Shown here: positions 33,621-46,325 of the stretch, in pieces
Position numbering within the stretch: the first letter of the stretch is position 1
Layout of the letters: each line of letters opens with the position of its first letter
Source of the DNA: Aricia agestis
Lineage: Eukaryota > Arthropoda > Insecta > Lepidoptera > Lycaenidae
Assembly (NCBI RefSeq): GCF_905147365.1
Contig: NC_056418.1
Span: forward strand, 12,709,262-12,773,261
Reading direction: 5' to 3'
Length of the DNA: 64,000 bases
Notes under the pieces: model-generated
Databases searched by the model: none
The model's input: the letters and a program-made list of their open reading frames with translations, nothing else
Told to the model about the DNA's origin: nothing
Translations under genes and position numbers: made by a program

Positions 33621-33927
33621 ATTAAAACTGTTTTCTTTGTAATATAATTTATTTATTGATTCAACGTTTTAACAATTTACATTTCGTTTCTAAGCTGAAA
33701 TTACCATTGGCCGATACAGTTAGAATGCGAAACGAACTATTATCTAATTCTCGTATTTTTGCGTAAAACAAAATGTCGTGAGCGGCCATCTTGTCATGAC
33801 TTCATCATTAAGGCGATGGCAAAACGCGATGCGATCGGAATATCTTATACGAGGTACGAGGAAAATGTAGTTAACAAAGAAAAGTGTTGCCATACTTCCA
33901 GTGAAATCCACACTTCCATACTAATAT
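33621..33927. other. Intron 8, nothing recognised
   Basis: AT-rich; no paired termini or exon. Confidence 0.35.
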
Positions 33928-34137
33928 TATAAATGCCATACTAATATTATAAAGTGCGGAAGTGTGTCTGTCTGTCTGTCTGTTGCCTCTTCACGCCCAA
34001 GCCGCTGAACAGATTTTGCTGAAATAAGGTATGGAGATACATTGAGTCCCGGGAAAGGACATAGGATAATTTTTATCCGGAAAAATGTACGGTTCCCGCG
34101 CGATAAACGAATATTGTCGCAACAGAGTTGCGGGCAT
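33928..34137 (-). repeat. RTE-like repeat, reverse
   Basis: Tail 'catactaatattataa' present twice in tandem at the left, then (tgtc)n and 'ctcttcacgcccaagccgct' to 'gcaacagagttgcgggcat'. Confidence 0.75.
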
Positions 34138-34219
34138 CGTCATCATCAAAGTTTGTTTGTCTGTCTGTCTGTTATCTCTTCACAGCCAAACCGCTGAACC
34201 GATTCTGCTGAAATTCGAT

Positions 34220-35652
34220 ATGGAGATTAGGGTTGCTGAGGATTCCTCTTCCGCTTCCTCATAATGAGGAAGTTCCGCAATATTTTGGGTTCCTCAACCG
34301 CTACCGCATCCTCACAAATAAAAATTAAAAAATCCTCTTCCGCTATCGCTTCCTCAAAATTTAAGAGGAATTTATGAGGAATTTCACTGCGCATGCGCGT
34401 CTTGAATCCAATCATGGCAACGCAACCGCCAGAGCCAGAGAATTGTATCATTCACTCATCTTTTTTTTGTGTGCGTTGTTGTGTATGTTTAGTTTGGGAA
34501 AATTAAGGAATTCAGACCGAATAATTCGTGTAGTTTTGAAAGTTGGTACAGTTGGTACTAAAGGTGTCCAGATGAGTATACTAAAAGTCTCCGAGGGTGG
34601 GACAAGAGCCGGCGCGCGGTGGAATCAGGGGACTACGTTACGCCGATTTACTGTATCTGTCTCTAGGTACAGTTAATCGAGGTAACGTATTCCCGTGATT
34701 CTTCCTTCAAAGTTGATCCTATCTAAATTTATTATTTTTAAATATCTTCAGGAAGAATGAGTCTATACCACTACGTTTTTATTTTATCATAAACATCTTT
34801 CAAATTTATTTTATGGTCGGTCGATTGGCGGAGTACGGGGCATTATTTTTTATTTACTAGTAAATTTAGAAAAAATCTAACGTAGCTTTAACAGATCATA
34901 GTACTTATTGTATAAAAATCATTTGTCTAAACCCATTGTCCAGGGAGTAAACTGGGGAATACGTTTGTATGGAAAAATAGTGCGAGCGTACCCTTTTAAT
35001 ACTCTGTATTTCCTAAAGTAATGATCGTTTGATCGTACAGTTTGGACGTAATTTATAGTAATGTAGATAATTAGGGTAGAAGTCACTAAAGAGATATTTT
35101 AAATAATTTTCGAGTCACAAGCAAAATCCTTGAAAAAGAGACCCCCCTTCCCCACCGCCGGCTCTTGTCCCACCCTCGGGGACTTTTAGTATATTCATCT
35201 GAACACCTTTAGGAACAAATGTACCAACTTTCAAAACTAGACGAATTATTCGGTCTGATCGTCGATTTTAAAACAAATTTTCTTAGACTAGTTACTGAAC
35301 TCCTCCTTAATTGTGAGACGGATTTTGATGATTCTTTAGTGTGTGTGTTTTGAGAATGATTTAGATTCATAGTTTGGTCCACTGGAAAATGCCCTTTTAA
35401 TTAATTTTTGTGTAATGTACCTATGTACCTAGTTATGTACAGACAGGACAAAGACTTTTGGGTTGGGTCCGCTAGTATTTATAATTTCCTATCATCCTCT
35501 TCCTCATCCGCTTCCTCTTCCGCTTCCTCATCCGCATCCTCTTCCTCAAAAAATATCCTCTTCCTCATCCGCATCCTCTAAATTAGCGCGTGAAAATTCC
35601 TCTTCCTCCTCCTCTTCCTCATAATCACTTCCTCAACAACCCTAATGGAGAT
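34220..35652. mobile_element. hAT-type non-autonomous transposon with 8-bp duplication
   Basis: Element 34228-35644 (1417 bp). TIRs tagggttgctgagga and reverse tagggttgttgagga. The octamer ATGGAGAT occurs at 34220-34227 and 35645-35652. Subterminal 'cttcctc' and 'cgcatcctc' repeats crowd both ends (34240-34380 and 35490-35630), as binding sites for a hAT transposase would. No transposase frame. Confidence 0.85.
34513..35257. mobile_element. Inverted-repeat element inside the hAT element
   Basis: About 105-bp inverted arms: 34513-34620 starts cagaccgaataattcgtgta, and 35150-35257 read in reverse starts cagaccgaataattcgtcta. Both contain 'ccgagggtgggacaagagcc'. Either a nested transposon or the core of the hAT element. 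Confidence 0.7.
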
Positions 35653-35828
35653 ACATTAAATCCCGGAGAAGGACATAGAGTACTTTTAATCCCGGAAAAT
35701 TGTACGGTTTCCGCGCCATGAACGTTTCTGCGCAACGGAATTTCGGGCGTCAACTAGTTTTATTTTATTTCAACCAAAGGAGGAACGTCTTTAAGTTGGT
35801 CTTTAAGTTTACGATCTAATTCGTATAC

Positions 35829-36493
35829 TTAAGGTGACGCCGCGTTAAAGTAAAAAATAGTTTTGGATATGCTTTACATCAGTGTTTTTCAATCTGTAGG
35901 TTTTTTTTTTTATTATCAAAGCCTTACTCCGGGGGTCGCCGAAAGAAAGAAAAAGCTGACGTATGATAGATAAATATACCAAACTAAAAAAAATCATTAC
36001 CTCACTTAGGTAGCCTTTTAATAAAATTATTTCTTAGGCTTTCTATGACACGAGGGGGTCGCCGGTATATTTCAATCCGTAAAGGGGTCACGAAATCTAA
36101 AAGATTGCTTTACATCACTTGGCCCGGCCTCTCATAGAAAACAAGAAATGGAACAGCAAGAAATGGAAAGGGCGTTAGCGACAAAATGGTTTTTTTTTTA
36201 TTTAAAAACCATAAATATATTTCATATCAGCAAATTATAGTGTATGCTTGAACTAATCTATGTACAAATAATTTTCTCTCCTCTGTTGGCAAAATTAGAA
36301 TCCCTGTTTTTATAGAGGTATTTTTGATTAATTATTCTGTGTTATAAAAGTTTACCAATCGTGTTATGCTATGGGTAATTCAAAGATAAAGAAATGATGA
36401 ATACTGACAATGAAGTTTAATTTCTTAGCTTTAGTCATGATTGTTGAGAAAAATCGACATCGCTGCAGTTAACTTATCAAGGCGTCACCTTAA
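35829..36493. mobile_element. Non-autonomous DNA element, copy 3, with hAT insertion
   Basis: Perfect 13-bp TIR ttaaggtgacgcc. Interior matches copies at 11664 and 32408 in the order of copy 2. Interrupted at 35880-36107. Confidence 0.75.
35872..36115. mobile_element. hAT-like insertion lacking its last bases
   Basis: Element 35880-36107 is flanked by ctttacat on both sides (35872-35879, 36108-36115). The left end cagtgtttttcaatctg is complete. The right end stops at 'aaaagattg' where 'gattgaaaaacactg' is expected. Confidence 0.7.
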
Positions 36494-36807
36494 ATGATTA
36501 GTTTTGAAAATTTATTTGAAAGAAAGTTAGGATTTATCAGAAAAAACGTGCAGTGCCCGCGTGTGAAAAATGAATTAGAGCAAAGTTGAGACATCTAGTT
36601 GCCTAATAAATATGAGCTTATTTCTTAATCGCTCTCAAGCGTTTGTTATTTTTAGACAATAAGTGATACTTAAACCTAATAAGCACTTAAAGGGCAAACC
36701 TATTAACGCCCACAAAAATGTCTGACAGCTCTTACTGACGAGCTGGTAATTAATACAACAAAGCACTTTCGTAATATGTTAAACCTGAAGGAAAATATCA
36801 CAAAAGC
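36494..36807. other. Intron 8, nothing recognised
   Basis: AT-rich sequence without recognisable structure. Confidence 0.35.
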
Positions 36808-37030
36808 TGCCCACACTGTGCACTTTCATCTTCAATTTTCGTCATCAGCTTTCATATTGGCGCATTCAATTATTGAATGCGTCAAGGAACGCAACGCCAA
36901 TATTGTCATTTTTGTAGTTTTGGATACGGTCAGAACGCATGCGTCGCTGGCATGCCTCATGTGCGCTGTTGACTGCGCTATAACGCATGCCCTTGACGAA
37001 CAGAAAAAGGCACAGTGTGGACAAAGCTAA
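36808..37030. mobile_element. MITE with 'ccacactgtgc' termini
   Basis: Left 'gctgcccacactgtgcactt' and right reverse 'gctttgtccacactgtgcct'. The interior has smaller palindromes ('gcattcaattattgaatgc'). Confidence 0.6.
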
Positions 37031-37818
37031 AGAAGACTTTTCCGCTTACTTTACTACTTTCAACAACATAAACTATTTTTTTTATAAAAACGATTAGTGT
37101 CATATTATTCAGGTATTTTTATCCAAAATATGTCACAACACAAAATATGTTCAAATAACAAGAAAGCGTGTGTTTATACAATTATCCGGCTGCATCTAAT
37201 TTGATTAATCTTTATTACGATATACACTTTCGAATTTTTTGTACGGTCGCCAAAAAAACTTAGACCTTACCGCTATGTTCTTAAATGTCAAAATGCCGAT
37301 TGTTAAGGCTTTATCTACAGCAAGGCCGTTAGATACACCTACACACTGAAAATAATGACAATGAAGACGTGTTGAAAGGAAATTACTATTTTATGGACTT
37401 TGGAGGTTATGAGTTATGATTGTTGATTATCGTGAAAAAATCATAATGATTAATGATTATTATGAACTAATTTTCCAAATCAAAATCACAATCCGAATCA
37501 TCTTCTGATGAACTATCTAGTAAGTCTAATAGCAAGTAACTCGAAGGGTCATAGTATTACAACATTAAAAATAAGAACAGCCTGTATAACACTTTAGCAG
37601 CTGAAATGTGCGTCAAGCGGGGCGGCTACCATTGAAATGTAGGGTTAAGATACATTACATTACCTGTTGTGTGTGTGTGATACATTAAGATAATTTAAAG
37701 CTATACATCCCGGAATGTACTTAATGTATATTAATATACATTACCTGCTCTGTGTGTGAAACCCTTTACCTACTCTGTGTGTGAAACCCTGAGTCCCCTG
37801 TAAATTGTAATACAGGAC
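37031..37818. other. Intron 8, unclassified
   Basis: A direct duplication of 'cctgctctgtgtgtgaaaccc'-like words occurs at 37744-37795. No exon seen. Confidence 0.35.
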
Positions 37819-37994
37819 TCTAAAGGGTCCCACACATTAATAGTTCGCCTGCAGGCTCTGGTCGGCAGGCTGCCTGACAGTCATTGACCGTCTATACAAA
37901 ATCTACAAAATCGTCAAGGAAACTGTGAGTCTGTGATCTTTTCCGATTAACTGCCAGGCGGCGGCCTGTCGGCGAACTGTTAATGTGTGAGGCC
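37819..37994. mobile_element. MITE, 'cacacattaatagttcgcc' termini
   Basis: TIRs gggtcccacacattaatag and reverse gggcctcacacattaacag. The left half is found again at 47247-47350. Confidence 0.7.
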
Positions 37995-38015
37995 CTTTAC
38001 ACACCCTAAACATAT

Positions 38016-38163
38016 TCCCCCTTACTAATAAATGCTGTATAAGCTTTGAATGGTTAGTCAGTGTTTTGTCTTCTTCAATCCAATTAAAAATGTCATTTGT
38101 GTGACAGGAACAAAACACTGTATAACTATTCAAAGCTTATACAATGTTTATTAGTAAGGGGGA
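38016..38163. mobile_element. MITE, 'cccccttactaataaa' termini
   Basis: Inverted arms 'cccccttactaataaatgct' / 'gtataagctttgaatggtta' and their reverse. Lies 20 bp after the preceding MITE. Confidence 0.75.
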
Positions 38164-38556
38164 TTGTAATTATGTTTTGTTACACCTTGTATAACTTTGC
38201 TGTCGAAACTGTAGATTACAATTTGACTAATTACCCATCCTTAACATTTCGTTTTCAAGATTATTAATTAACAAAGACATTCGCGGTTAAAATTATGAAG
38301 TTTTGATTGTCGATGGCGAATTGATGTTTGAGGTTGTGTAACACACGAAATATTTGCAATCACTAAAAGTTTTGTTTTCCTTATAATCTGAGTAAATATT
38401 GTGATGAGGGTAAGTTCACATTGCTACGCAACGAAGTGATGCATTTTTAAATGAGTCATTCAAAATTGGAACAGGCACCTGCAAGCTGGAAGTCTTTCAA
38501 GACGGACTTTGTAACGTCTTTGTAACGACTTTGTTAACGACTTTGTAACTTTGTAA
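38164..38556. other. Intron 8, short local repeats
   Basis: 'gtaacgactttgt' is repeated three times at 38520-38552 next to the SINE insertion. Otherwise unclassified. Confidence 0.4.
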
Positions 38557-38888
38557 TGTGGGAGAGCCATGCTTTGGCAAGAATGGGCCGGCTCGACCGG
38601 AGAAATACCACGTTCTCACAGAAAAACGGCGTGAAACAGCGCTTGCGCTGTGTTTTGCCGAGTGAGTGACTTTACCGGAGGCCCGATCCCCTACCCTATT
38701 CCCTTCCCTACCCTCCCCTACTCCCTTCCCTTCCCATCCCTAGTCCGTACTATTACCCTATTCCCTCTTAAAAGGCCGGCAACGCACCTGCAGCCCTTTG
38801 ATGCTGCGAGTGTCCATGGGCGACGGAAGTTGCTTTCCATCAGGTGACCCGTTTGCTCGTTTGCCCCCTTATTTCATTAAAAAAAAAA
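38557..38888 (+). mobile_element. SINE family A, full copy
   Basis: 'tgtgggagagccatgctttg' to A-tract 38879-38888. Confidence 0.85.
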
Positions 38889-39814
38889 GGGAATATTACG
38901 CAAACAGCAGAGGACGCTACTAGCACTGAGCACATACAGTAAACACTCCGACCAAAATCCGACATGTTGCACACGTGACACCAGAATATTGACAAAAACG
39001 TTGTCAAACGTCGAACAAATTTTTTTTTCTGCCTGTGCTGGTGCTGCCATCTAGCATGAAAACATTGCTGTAGTATATCCTATTCAATTTCTTGCGAAGT
39101 AAATAAAAATCTTGAAAGTGGTAGCTAACAGAGATAGAATAAAAATGTTGTTTGTCTTACCAAAATGAAGCTACTCACAAAAAATTAGCTTGATAGTAAT
39201 AAAAAAAAATGTTCTAGGGCTCCCTGACTATAAGTTCAGAATGTCTGCAAAATTGACGCATCGTCTCGTCTCGTGCAATGTGACCTAACCTTATCAGCTC
39301 TCACTGATATGATGTAGGTGTTTCAACAGCGGACGTTGCAGGTTGCAGTGCATTGTGCACGATCCCCCGTATATCATCGTTATTACAAAATTACGTTCAG
39401 ATATCGATCAGACGCATTATAGCAGGAAGTTCTAGAAATCGGATGAGTGTAGTTGGCGCTTATGGCCTATAGAATGTGAGAAATATGAAAAGTATTTTTT
39501 TTCTAAATTAGGAATTTTTGTGTACTTTATGGCCTAGTTAGCAATAAAATAAATTTAATGGAATAAATTAAATTGTAGTTTTGTAACTTTACACCTATTC
39601 CTAATTAAAATATTATTCCTTTCTAAAAAAAAACATAAGCTATTTCGTACTAAAGTGTACCAAAGAGCTAAGGCGCTAAAACCCTTCAGTATGAAACAAT
39701 GCCGGTTTTTTTTTTAGTAGGAAACATGTCATAGCAAAAACTCCTTAAATTCAAGAATGTATTTTTTTCGAAAAGTCTTGTCAAATCAAATGGCTTCATA
39801 TTTATAGAGCACAA
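38889..39814. other. Intron 8, dispersed repeat fragment
   Basis: 39118-39235 matches the intron 1 segment at 9240-9400 ('aatgaagctactcacaaaaa', 'aaaaaaaaatgttctaggg'). The rest is AT-rich. Confidence 0.45.
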
Positions 39815-39918
39815 AGTACGCGTGCAGCTCTTAATGCTGCGTGTGTCCATGGGCGACGGTAGTTGCTTTCCATCAGGTGATCCGTTTGCTCGTTTGCCTC
39901 CTTATTTTACAAAAAAAA
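39815..39918 (+). mobile_element. SINE family A, tail only
   Basis: 'gcgtgcagctcttaatgctg' through 'tttgctcgtttgcctcctta' and a short A-tract: a 5'-truncated copy. Confidence 0.8.
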
Positions 39919-40114
39919 CGTAACTAATTTTAGTTCCTGCCACACGCGGTGTCTCGTGCCTCGTTAGGGCCCTGCCACACGCACGACAACATTACGGCAA
40001 TAAAGCTACACATAACACGTACAACATATTTACGGCAATAAAGCCCCCGCCACATGTGTTAGAAAGTAAACGCGCGGACGGCATCGTAATGACAAAGGTG
40101 AGCGCCGCGCCGCA
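39919..40114. other. Two tandem 'acggcaataaag' blocks
   Basis: 'cctgccacacgc' and 'attacggcaataaagc' are each repeated (39938/39971 and 39992/40032). Confidence 0.5.
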
Positions 40115-40594
40115 CAGTGGTCCGAAATCGCTAAATAGTGGACATTCGCAAAAAAGTTCGATTTTGGTGTGGAAAAAAATACCATCCGATAGATTTTAAG
40201 AGGAGTAACAATAAATCCTTATTAAGTTTTTTATAAAAATGTATATTTAAGGTGAAAAAAATAATAATTACGAAAATGTTGTATGGGAAAGAATCTATAA
40301 ATAGAGTTTTTGCAAAAACTACTAAGTCATTCTGGTTCATTTTTGAAACAAGTAAAGTTCTAGTGGTATATAAGGTTTAGAAAAAAAATACGAAATTTTT
40401 AGAACTCTATTTATAAATTCTTTCCCATACATCATTTTCGTAATTATTTTTTTTCACCTTAAATATACATTTTTATAAAAAACTTAATAAGGATTTATTG
40501 TTACTCCTCTTAAAATCTATCGGATGGTATTTTTTTCCACACCAAAATCGAACTTTTTTACGAATGTCCACTATTTAGCGATTTCGGACCACTG
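40115..40594. mobile_element. 480-bp near-perfect palindrome
   Basis: Arms of about 190 bp start cagtggtccgaaatcgctaa on both ends and stay almost identical to a central spacer of about 90 bp (near 40320-40400). CAGTG ends suggest a hAT MITE, but the flanking octamers differ. Confidence 0.85.
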
Positions 40595-41028
40595 CCGGTC
40601 ATGCTCGCTTGACTCATCTTTAAGTCTGTGATGTACAGGCGTGTTACTGGCAGACAGATGTTTTAGACAGCAATACCATAAATTGATGCAATAATACAGG
40701 GTGTTTATTTGCGATTTTTCTTACCTTCTACCCTAATTAACTTTTTTCTTTAATTTTACGATAAAATGTTCAACTTTTTAGTCCCTTTGGTGTATGTCTC
40801 AAAGTGTTACATTAGAAATGCCCCACTTTCTTTAAAATACTAGTAGGTATGCATAATATTGATGAAGTTTTCCAGTCACAATAACAAATCTATTGGTATT
40901 TTTTATCGAAAAATTTTTCAGCTCAATAATATGATATGAACTAACTTGTGTATCACAGGCTTTAGAAGATCACACTCTTGATTATAAATTATAATGCAAG
41001 GTAATAATTAACGTTACTTACAAACTCA
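40595..41028. other. Intron 8, nothing recognised
   Basis: AT-rich. Confidence 0.35.
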
Positions 41029-41197
41029 TCTGGAAATTATTATATGATATAACCCGTCTACATACAAAATCATAGATATTATTATTATTATACTAAGGCT
41101 GTCGCGGCTTATGTTTGGCTAGCCTTATGCTATTACTTACAATTTTTTATTTTCTATTTTGTATGTAGACGGGTTATATCATATAATAATTTCCAGA
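41029..41197. mobile_element. Short palindromic element with perfect 42-bp arms
   Basis: 41029-41070 starts tctggaaattattatatgat and is repeated exactly in reverse up to 41197. Interior 'aaggctgtcgcggcttatg'. The right end abuts a truncated SINE. Confidence 0.85.
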
Positions 41198-41446
41198 CGC
41201 TTCACACCACGTCAGTCTGGCCCTGTGCTAAGTACCTGAAGGGTACCAGACAACGGAAATATATAGATATCTTAATACTTTTATACTATACAAATATTTA
41301 AGATTTTTATTATATGCTACACATATTTAATACACATCGATGAGTCAGGAGCTTTGAAAACTTTTTGTTCCGTCGGCGGGATTCGAACCCGCGACCCCCG
41401 GCTTGAGCTACCAACAGCCCACCAACTGAGCCACTGAGGTCGTCAA
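41198..41446 (-). mobile_element. tRNA-derived SINE (family B), copy 2
   Basis: B-box 'gcgggttcgaatcccgccga' and A-box-like 'gtggctcagttggtggg' on the - strand. Body as in the 12492 copy. The 3' tail ends at the palindromic element. Confidence 0.8.
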
Positions 41447-42106
41447 AGTATAATAGCTACTTTATTCTATTGACACCTCATACATCATTTGTTAAAATCG
41501 GGCTAGTAGTTTAGACTCTCCGAGAGCACAATATACATACACTCATAAAAAGATACACGGTTAAATTATAATAGGTTGGGGCAAAAGTCTTTTCGCATTA
41601 TAGTATGTATGAACTTGTCATAAAATCTCTTGGGCTATACCAATTGTATCTGGCTGATTTTGGTATCATTAAAAAAATCAATTTTACATAAGAAAATTGC
41701 AAATTCAAATTATATTAGTGGGTAAATGTGAGATTTTTATTTGTTTTTCTTATATATATATATATATATCTTAATATATATATTTCTTGTGTGCGTGTGT
41801 ATGTGACTGAACTCCTCCTAAACGACTGGACCAATTTTGATGAAATTTTTTGTGTGTGTTCGTGGAGATTCGAGAATGGTTTAGATTTACAGTTTGGTCT
41901 ACTGGAAAATGTTTTTTCAATTAATTTCTTATTTATAAGGAGTTGTTGATTTTGGAATGTTTTACATTAGATCCGGCGGACGGCGCTATCATCGCATTCA
42001 ATATTATTCTATTTCAATTTTAGTTTGTCCTGACAGATGGTGCTACGATTAATTTGAAAAAAATTTTGTTATTCAATTCATGTGCTGATTAAAATATTAA
42101 ATAAAT
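41447..42106. other. Intron 8, RTE-like scraps
   Basis: A TA tract at 41751-41770 and 'tgaactcctcctaaacgact' at 41809. The latter also occurs as 'tgaactcctccttaattgtg' at 35296, inside the hAT interior. Confidence 0.4.
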
Positions 42107-43577
<1,471 letters not shown>

Positions 43578-44053
43578 AATCTGCCAAGTGCGAGTCGAAC
43601 TCGCGCACAAAGGGTTCCGTACCGTTATAGAGCAAAAATAGGAAAAAATTGTGTTTTTTTTCTATGGGAGCCCCGCTTAAATTTTTATTTTATATAATTA
43701 AATATTATTATTATTTATAAAAGTTCACATATAATTAAGGCTTTTGTGAAAATTTCAAGTGCCTACCTGTTGTCATCATTGATATCGAGCAAAAAATGTT
43801 TGAAAAATCACGTTTGTTGTAATTTATTTTACACACATTAAATATTTAATTTATTTTGTTTTTAGTTATTTTTTGTTATAGCGGCAACAGCAATACATAA
43901 TCTGTGAAAATTTCAAATCTCTAGCTATTGCCGTTCTTAAGTTACAGCCTGGAGACACACAGACAGACAGACAGACAGACAGACAGACGGACAGACATCG
44001 AAGTCCTAATAATAGGGTCCTGTTTTTACCCTTTGGGTACGGAACCTTAGAAA
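43578..44053 (+). repeat. Interspersed repeat ending in 'gggtacggaacc'
   Basis: Starts 'ctgccaagtgcgagtcgaac' / 'gggttccgtaccgttataga'. A (acag)n run is at 43959-43988. Ends 'taccctttgggtacggaacc'. The start is the repeat that SINE 4834 interrupts. Confidence 0.7.
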
Positions 44054-44890
44054 CATCGTTCCATTTCATTACATACATATAGATATGAGTTTTATTAGTA
44101 GATCAGATACATGCCAAGATTTTCAGACAAAACTGGCCTCCAAATATGATACCATAAGAAGTATTTAACTATTTCCTCAATAGTTTAGGAACCGCTGGCT
44201 CAGTGATATATTTCATTCGAGCACTAACGAAGTCTAAAAGTACTTTTACTAGTAACCAAGCTTTCTCTCTACCATACACAGTGAGCCTGTTACGCTGAAA
44301 ACACTTCCTTGTGCCTTGAAATGGAGCATTATGCGTGTGACTCACTGGAACTAACGACACTAGTACTGGAGAAAGGATAATGTACAGTCGGGGAAATGTT
44401 TAAAAGTGAAAATAGAAGTTCAGCAATGTACGGTCGGGAAAATAGGTTTTCGCAATAGCCGTGTACTTATATATAAAATTCTCGTGGCACAATGTTAGGC
44501 CGCGTACTCCTCCGAAACGGCTTTACTGATTTTAACCTATATGCATATTCAGTGGGTCTGAGAATCGGCTACTGGGTACTTTTCAACGACGAATCAACTT
44601 CTCTGATAGTACCTAATTAGTTTAGCTAAAGTCACTAAAGGTTACAAAGGCTTAATCATAACTTTAACAGATCGATAGCCGAAATTGCAACAGTAATAAC
44701 TCTTCTGGCAATCAGATATAAGTTGAGTAACACAATAATTTTCACAATATGCTTTTATCTCTGTGCAAAATCTGTACGCATGCCATTAGTAATTTTGTAA
44801 TATTTCTAAATCTAGATAAAGATTGCACGATTTCGGTGAATATGTATTAATAGGTGTCTATCTAAAGATATTTTACTCTTCTATCCACTA
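44054..44890. other. Intron 8, nothing recognised
   Basis: AT-rich, with 'cgacgaatcaacttctctga' at 44588, a scrap of the 26549 MITE family. Confidence 0.35.
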
Positions 44891-45989
44891 CGAGGGCTGC
44901 TATTTATGTATCCGGAACTGGCCACTTACAAGAACAATATTTAAAAAGTAATTACAACATTTGAAAATAGAACTCTTTGGTTGAAGAATACATTTTGTTT
45001 CATGTGACTGTCAATTATTTTTCCATTGTGGCGTCATTTTGAAAATTGCGTGTCTTCATTTGCCATGGATTTAACATTTTCGTGCAATGATTTACTACGA
45101 TTTTCGGCGTGGGCTAAATCAACAACAGTGCTTTATTCAACTCACCGCAACTTTTGGAGATGAAGCACCATCAAAAACCACTGTTTATCACTGGTACAGT
45201 GAGTTTAATCGTGGGCGGTCTATGCTCACGGATGAAAATAAAGAAGGTCGCCCAAAAACAGCTGTTGTCCCACAAAATATAGATGCTGTGCGGGAACTAA
45301 TAATTATGCGTGATCGTCATGTTACATATCGCGAGATAGAGGCGTCCTTAGGCATAAGTATGACGAGCATACATAAGATATTACACGAACATTTGGCGGT
45401 AAAAAAAATATGTTCGCGTTGGATTCCGCACAACTTGACAATCGATCAAAAACGGGCTCGTGTCGATTGGTGCAAAAAAATGATAAAAAAATACAACCGT
45501 GGTACGTCAAAAGCCGTTTATAATATCTACACAGCTGATGAATCTTGGATCTATGCATATGACCCCGAAACTAAACAACAGTCAACGGTGTGGGTGTTCC
45601 AAGATGAGCCGAAACCAACAAAAGTTACTCGTGCAAAAAGTACTTTGAAGCAAATGGTCGCCTGTTTTTGTGGAATTAATGGACATGTGGCTACAGTGCC
45701 ATTAGAGAATCGTAAAACGGTTAATTCTGAATGGTATACGACCATTTGTTTACCAGAAGTCTTTGAAGAAATAAGAAAGGACAACCGACAACGCAGAATC
45801 ATATTACATCACGACAATGCTAGCTGTCACACCTCAGCTGAAACAACTCAGTTTTTGGAGGGTCAAAAGATCGAATTGACTGGTCATCCGCCGTACAGCC
45901 CTGATTTGGCACCTAACGATTTCTTTTTATTTCCATACGCGAAGAACAAATTACGTGGTCAACGTTTTTCGAGCCGCGAAGAGAAGAGG

Positions 45990-45990
<1 letters not shown>
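44891..45990 (+). mobile_element. mariner element, 3'-truncated
   Basis: A TA dinucleotide precedes 'cgagggctgctatttatgta', a plausible mariner left terminus, 196 bp before the transposase frame. The right part of the element, including the C-terminus of the transposase and the right terminus, is missing: sequence changes abruptly to (TA)n at 45991. Confidence 0.75.
45087..45990 (+). pseudogene. mariner transposase, C-terminally truncated
   Basis: About 300 residues read without a stop. An N-terminal helix-turn-helix region (MIYYDFRRGLNQQQCFIQL, then YHWYSEFNRGRS) is followed by the linker motif RWIPHNLT (mariner WVPHEL). The DDE/D core has D in TADESWIYAYDPETKQQS, D in ILHHDNASCHTS and D in YSPDLAPND. 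There are 34 residues between the last two aspartates, so D,D34D of the mariner family. Normal mariner transposases are about 345 residues. Here the last 40 or so are replaced by (TA)n translation (YIYIYI...). The true start may be the ATG at 45064 or this one. It is non-functional unless the C-terminus is dispensable, and is a transposon gene, not a host gene. Confidence 0.9.
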
Positions 45991-46081
<91 letters not shown>

Positions 46082-46093
46082 ATATATATATAT
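45991..46093. repeat. (TA)n microsatellite between mariner and Helitron
   Basis: About 100 bp of TA with one C interruption (46080). LEP1-type Helitrons carry TA runs at this place, so the tract probably belongs to the Helitron. Confidence 0.9.
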
Positions 46094-46217
46094 CGGAATC
46101 GGCTCCAACGATTTTCATGAAATTTAGTATAAAGGGGGTTTTGGGGGCGATAAGGAATCATTTCTAGAAAATGTCATTTTCATCGGATACCGAGCAAAGC
46201 TCGGTCAAACAGCTATT
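46094..46217 (+). mobile_element. LEP1-type Helitron end
   Basis: 'tcggaatcggctccaacgat' to hairpin accgagc-aaa-gctcggt and 'caaacagctatt'; the CTAG terminus is mutated to CTAT. Confidence 0.75.
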
Positions 46218-46325
46218 ACCTTTTTTATATGCGAAAGTGTGTATGTCTGATCGTTACCCTTTTCCGCTCAAACCGCCGAACAGATTTGAAAGAAACTTGG
46301 TACTTACTTTGCCTTCCGCATAAGG

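Larger units (their letters stand above)
34148..35755 (-). repeat. Second reverse RTE-like repeat, split by a hAT element
   Basis: 34148-34227 and 35645-35755 are the two halves ('ctcttcacagccaaaccgct' ... 'tacattaaatcccgg' ... 'acggaatttcgggcgtcaac'). Confidence 0.75.
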
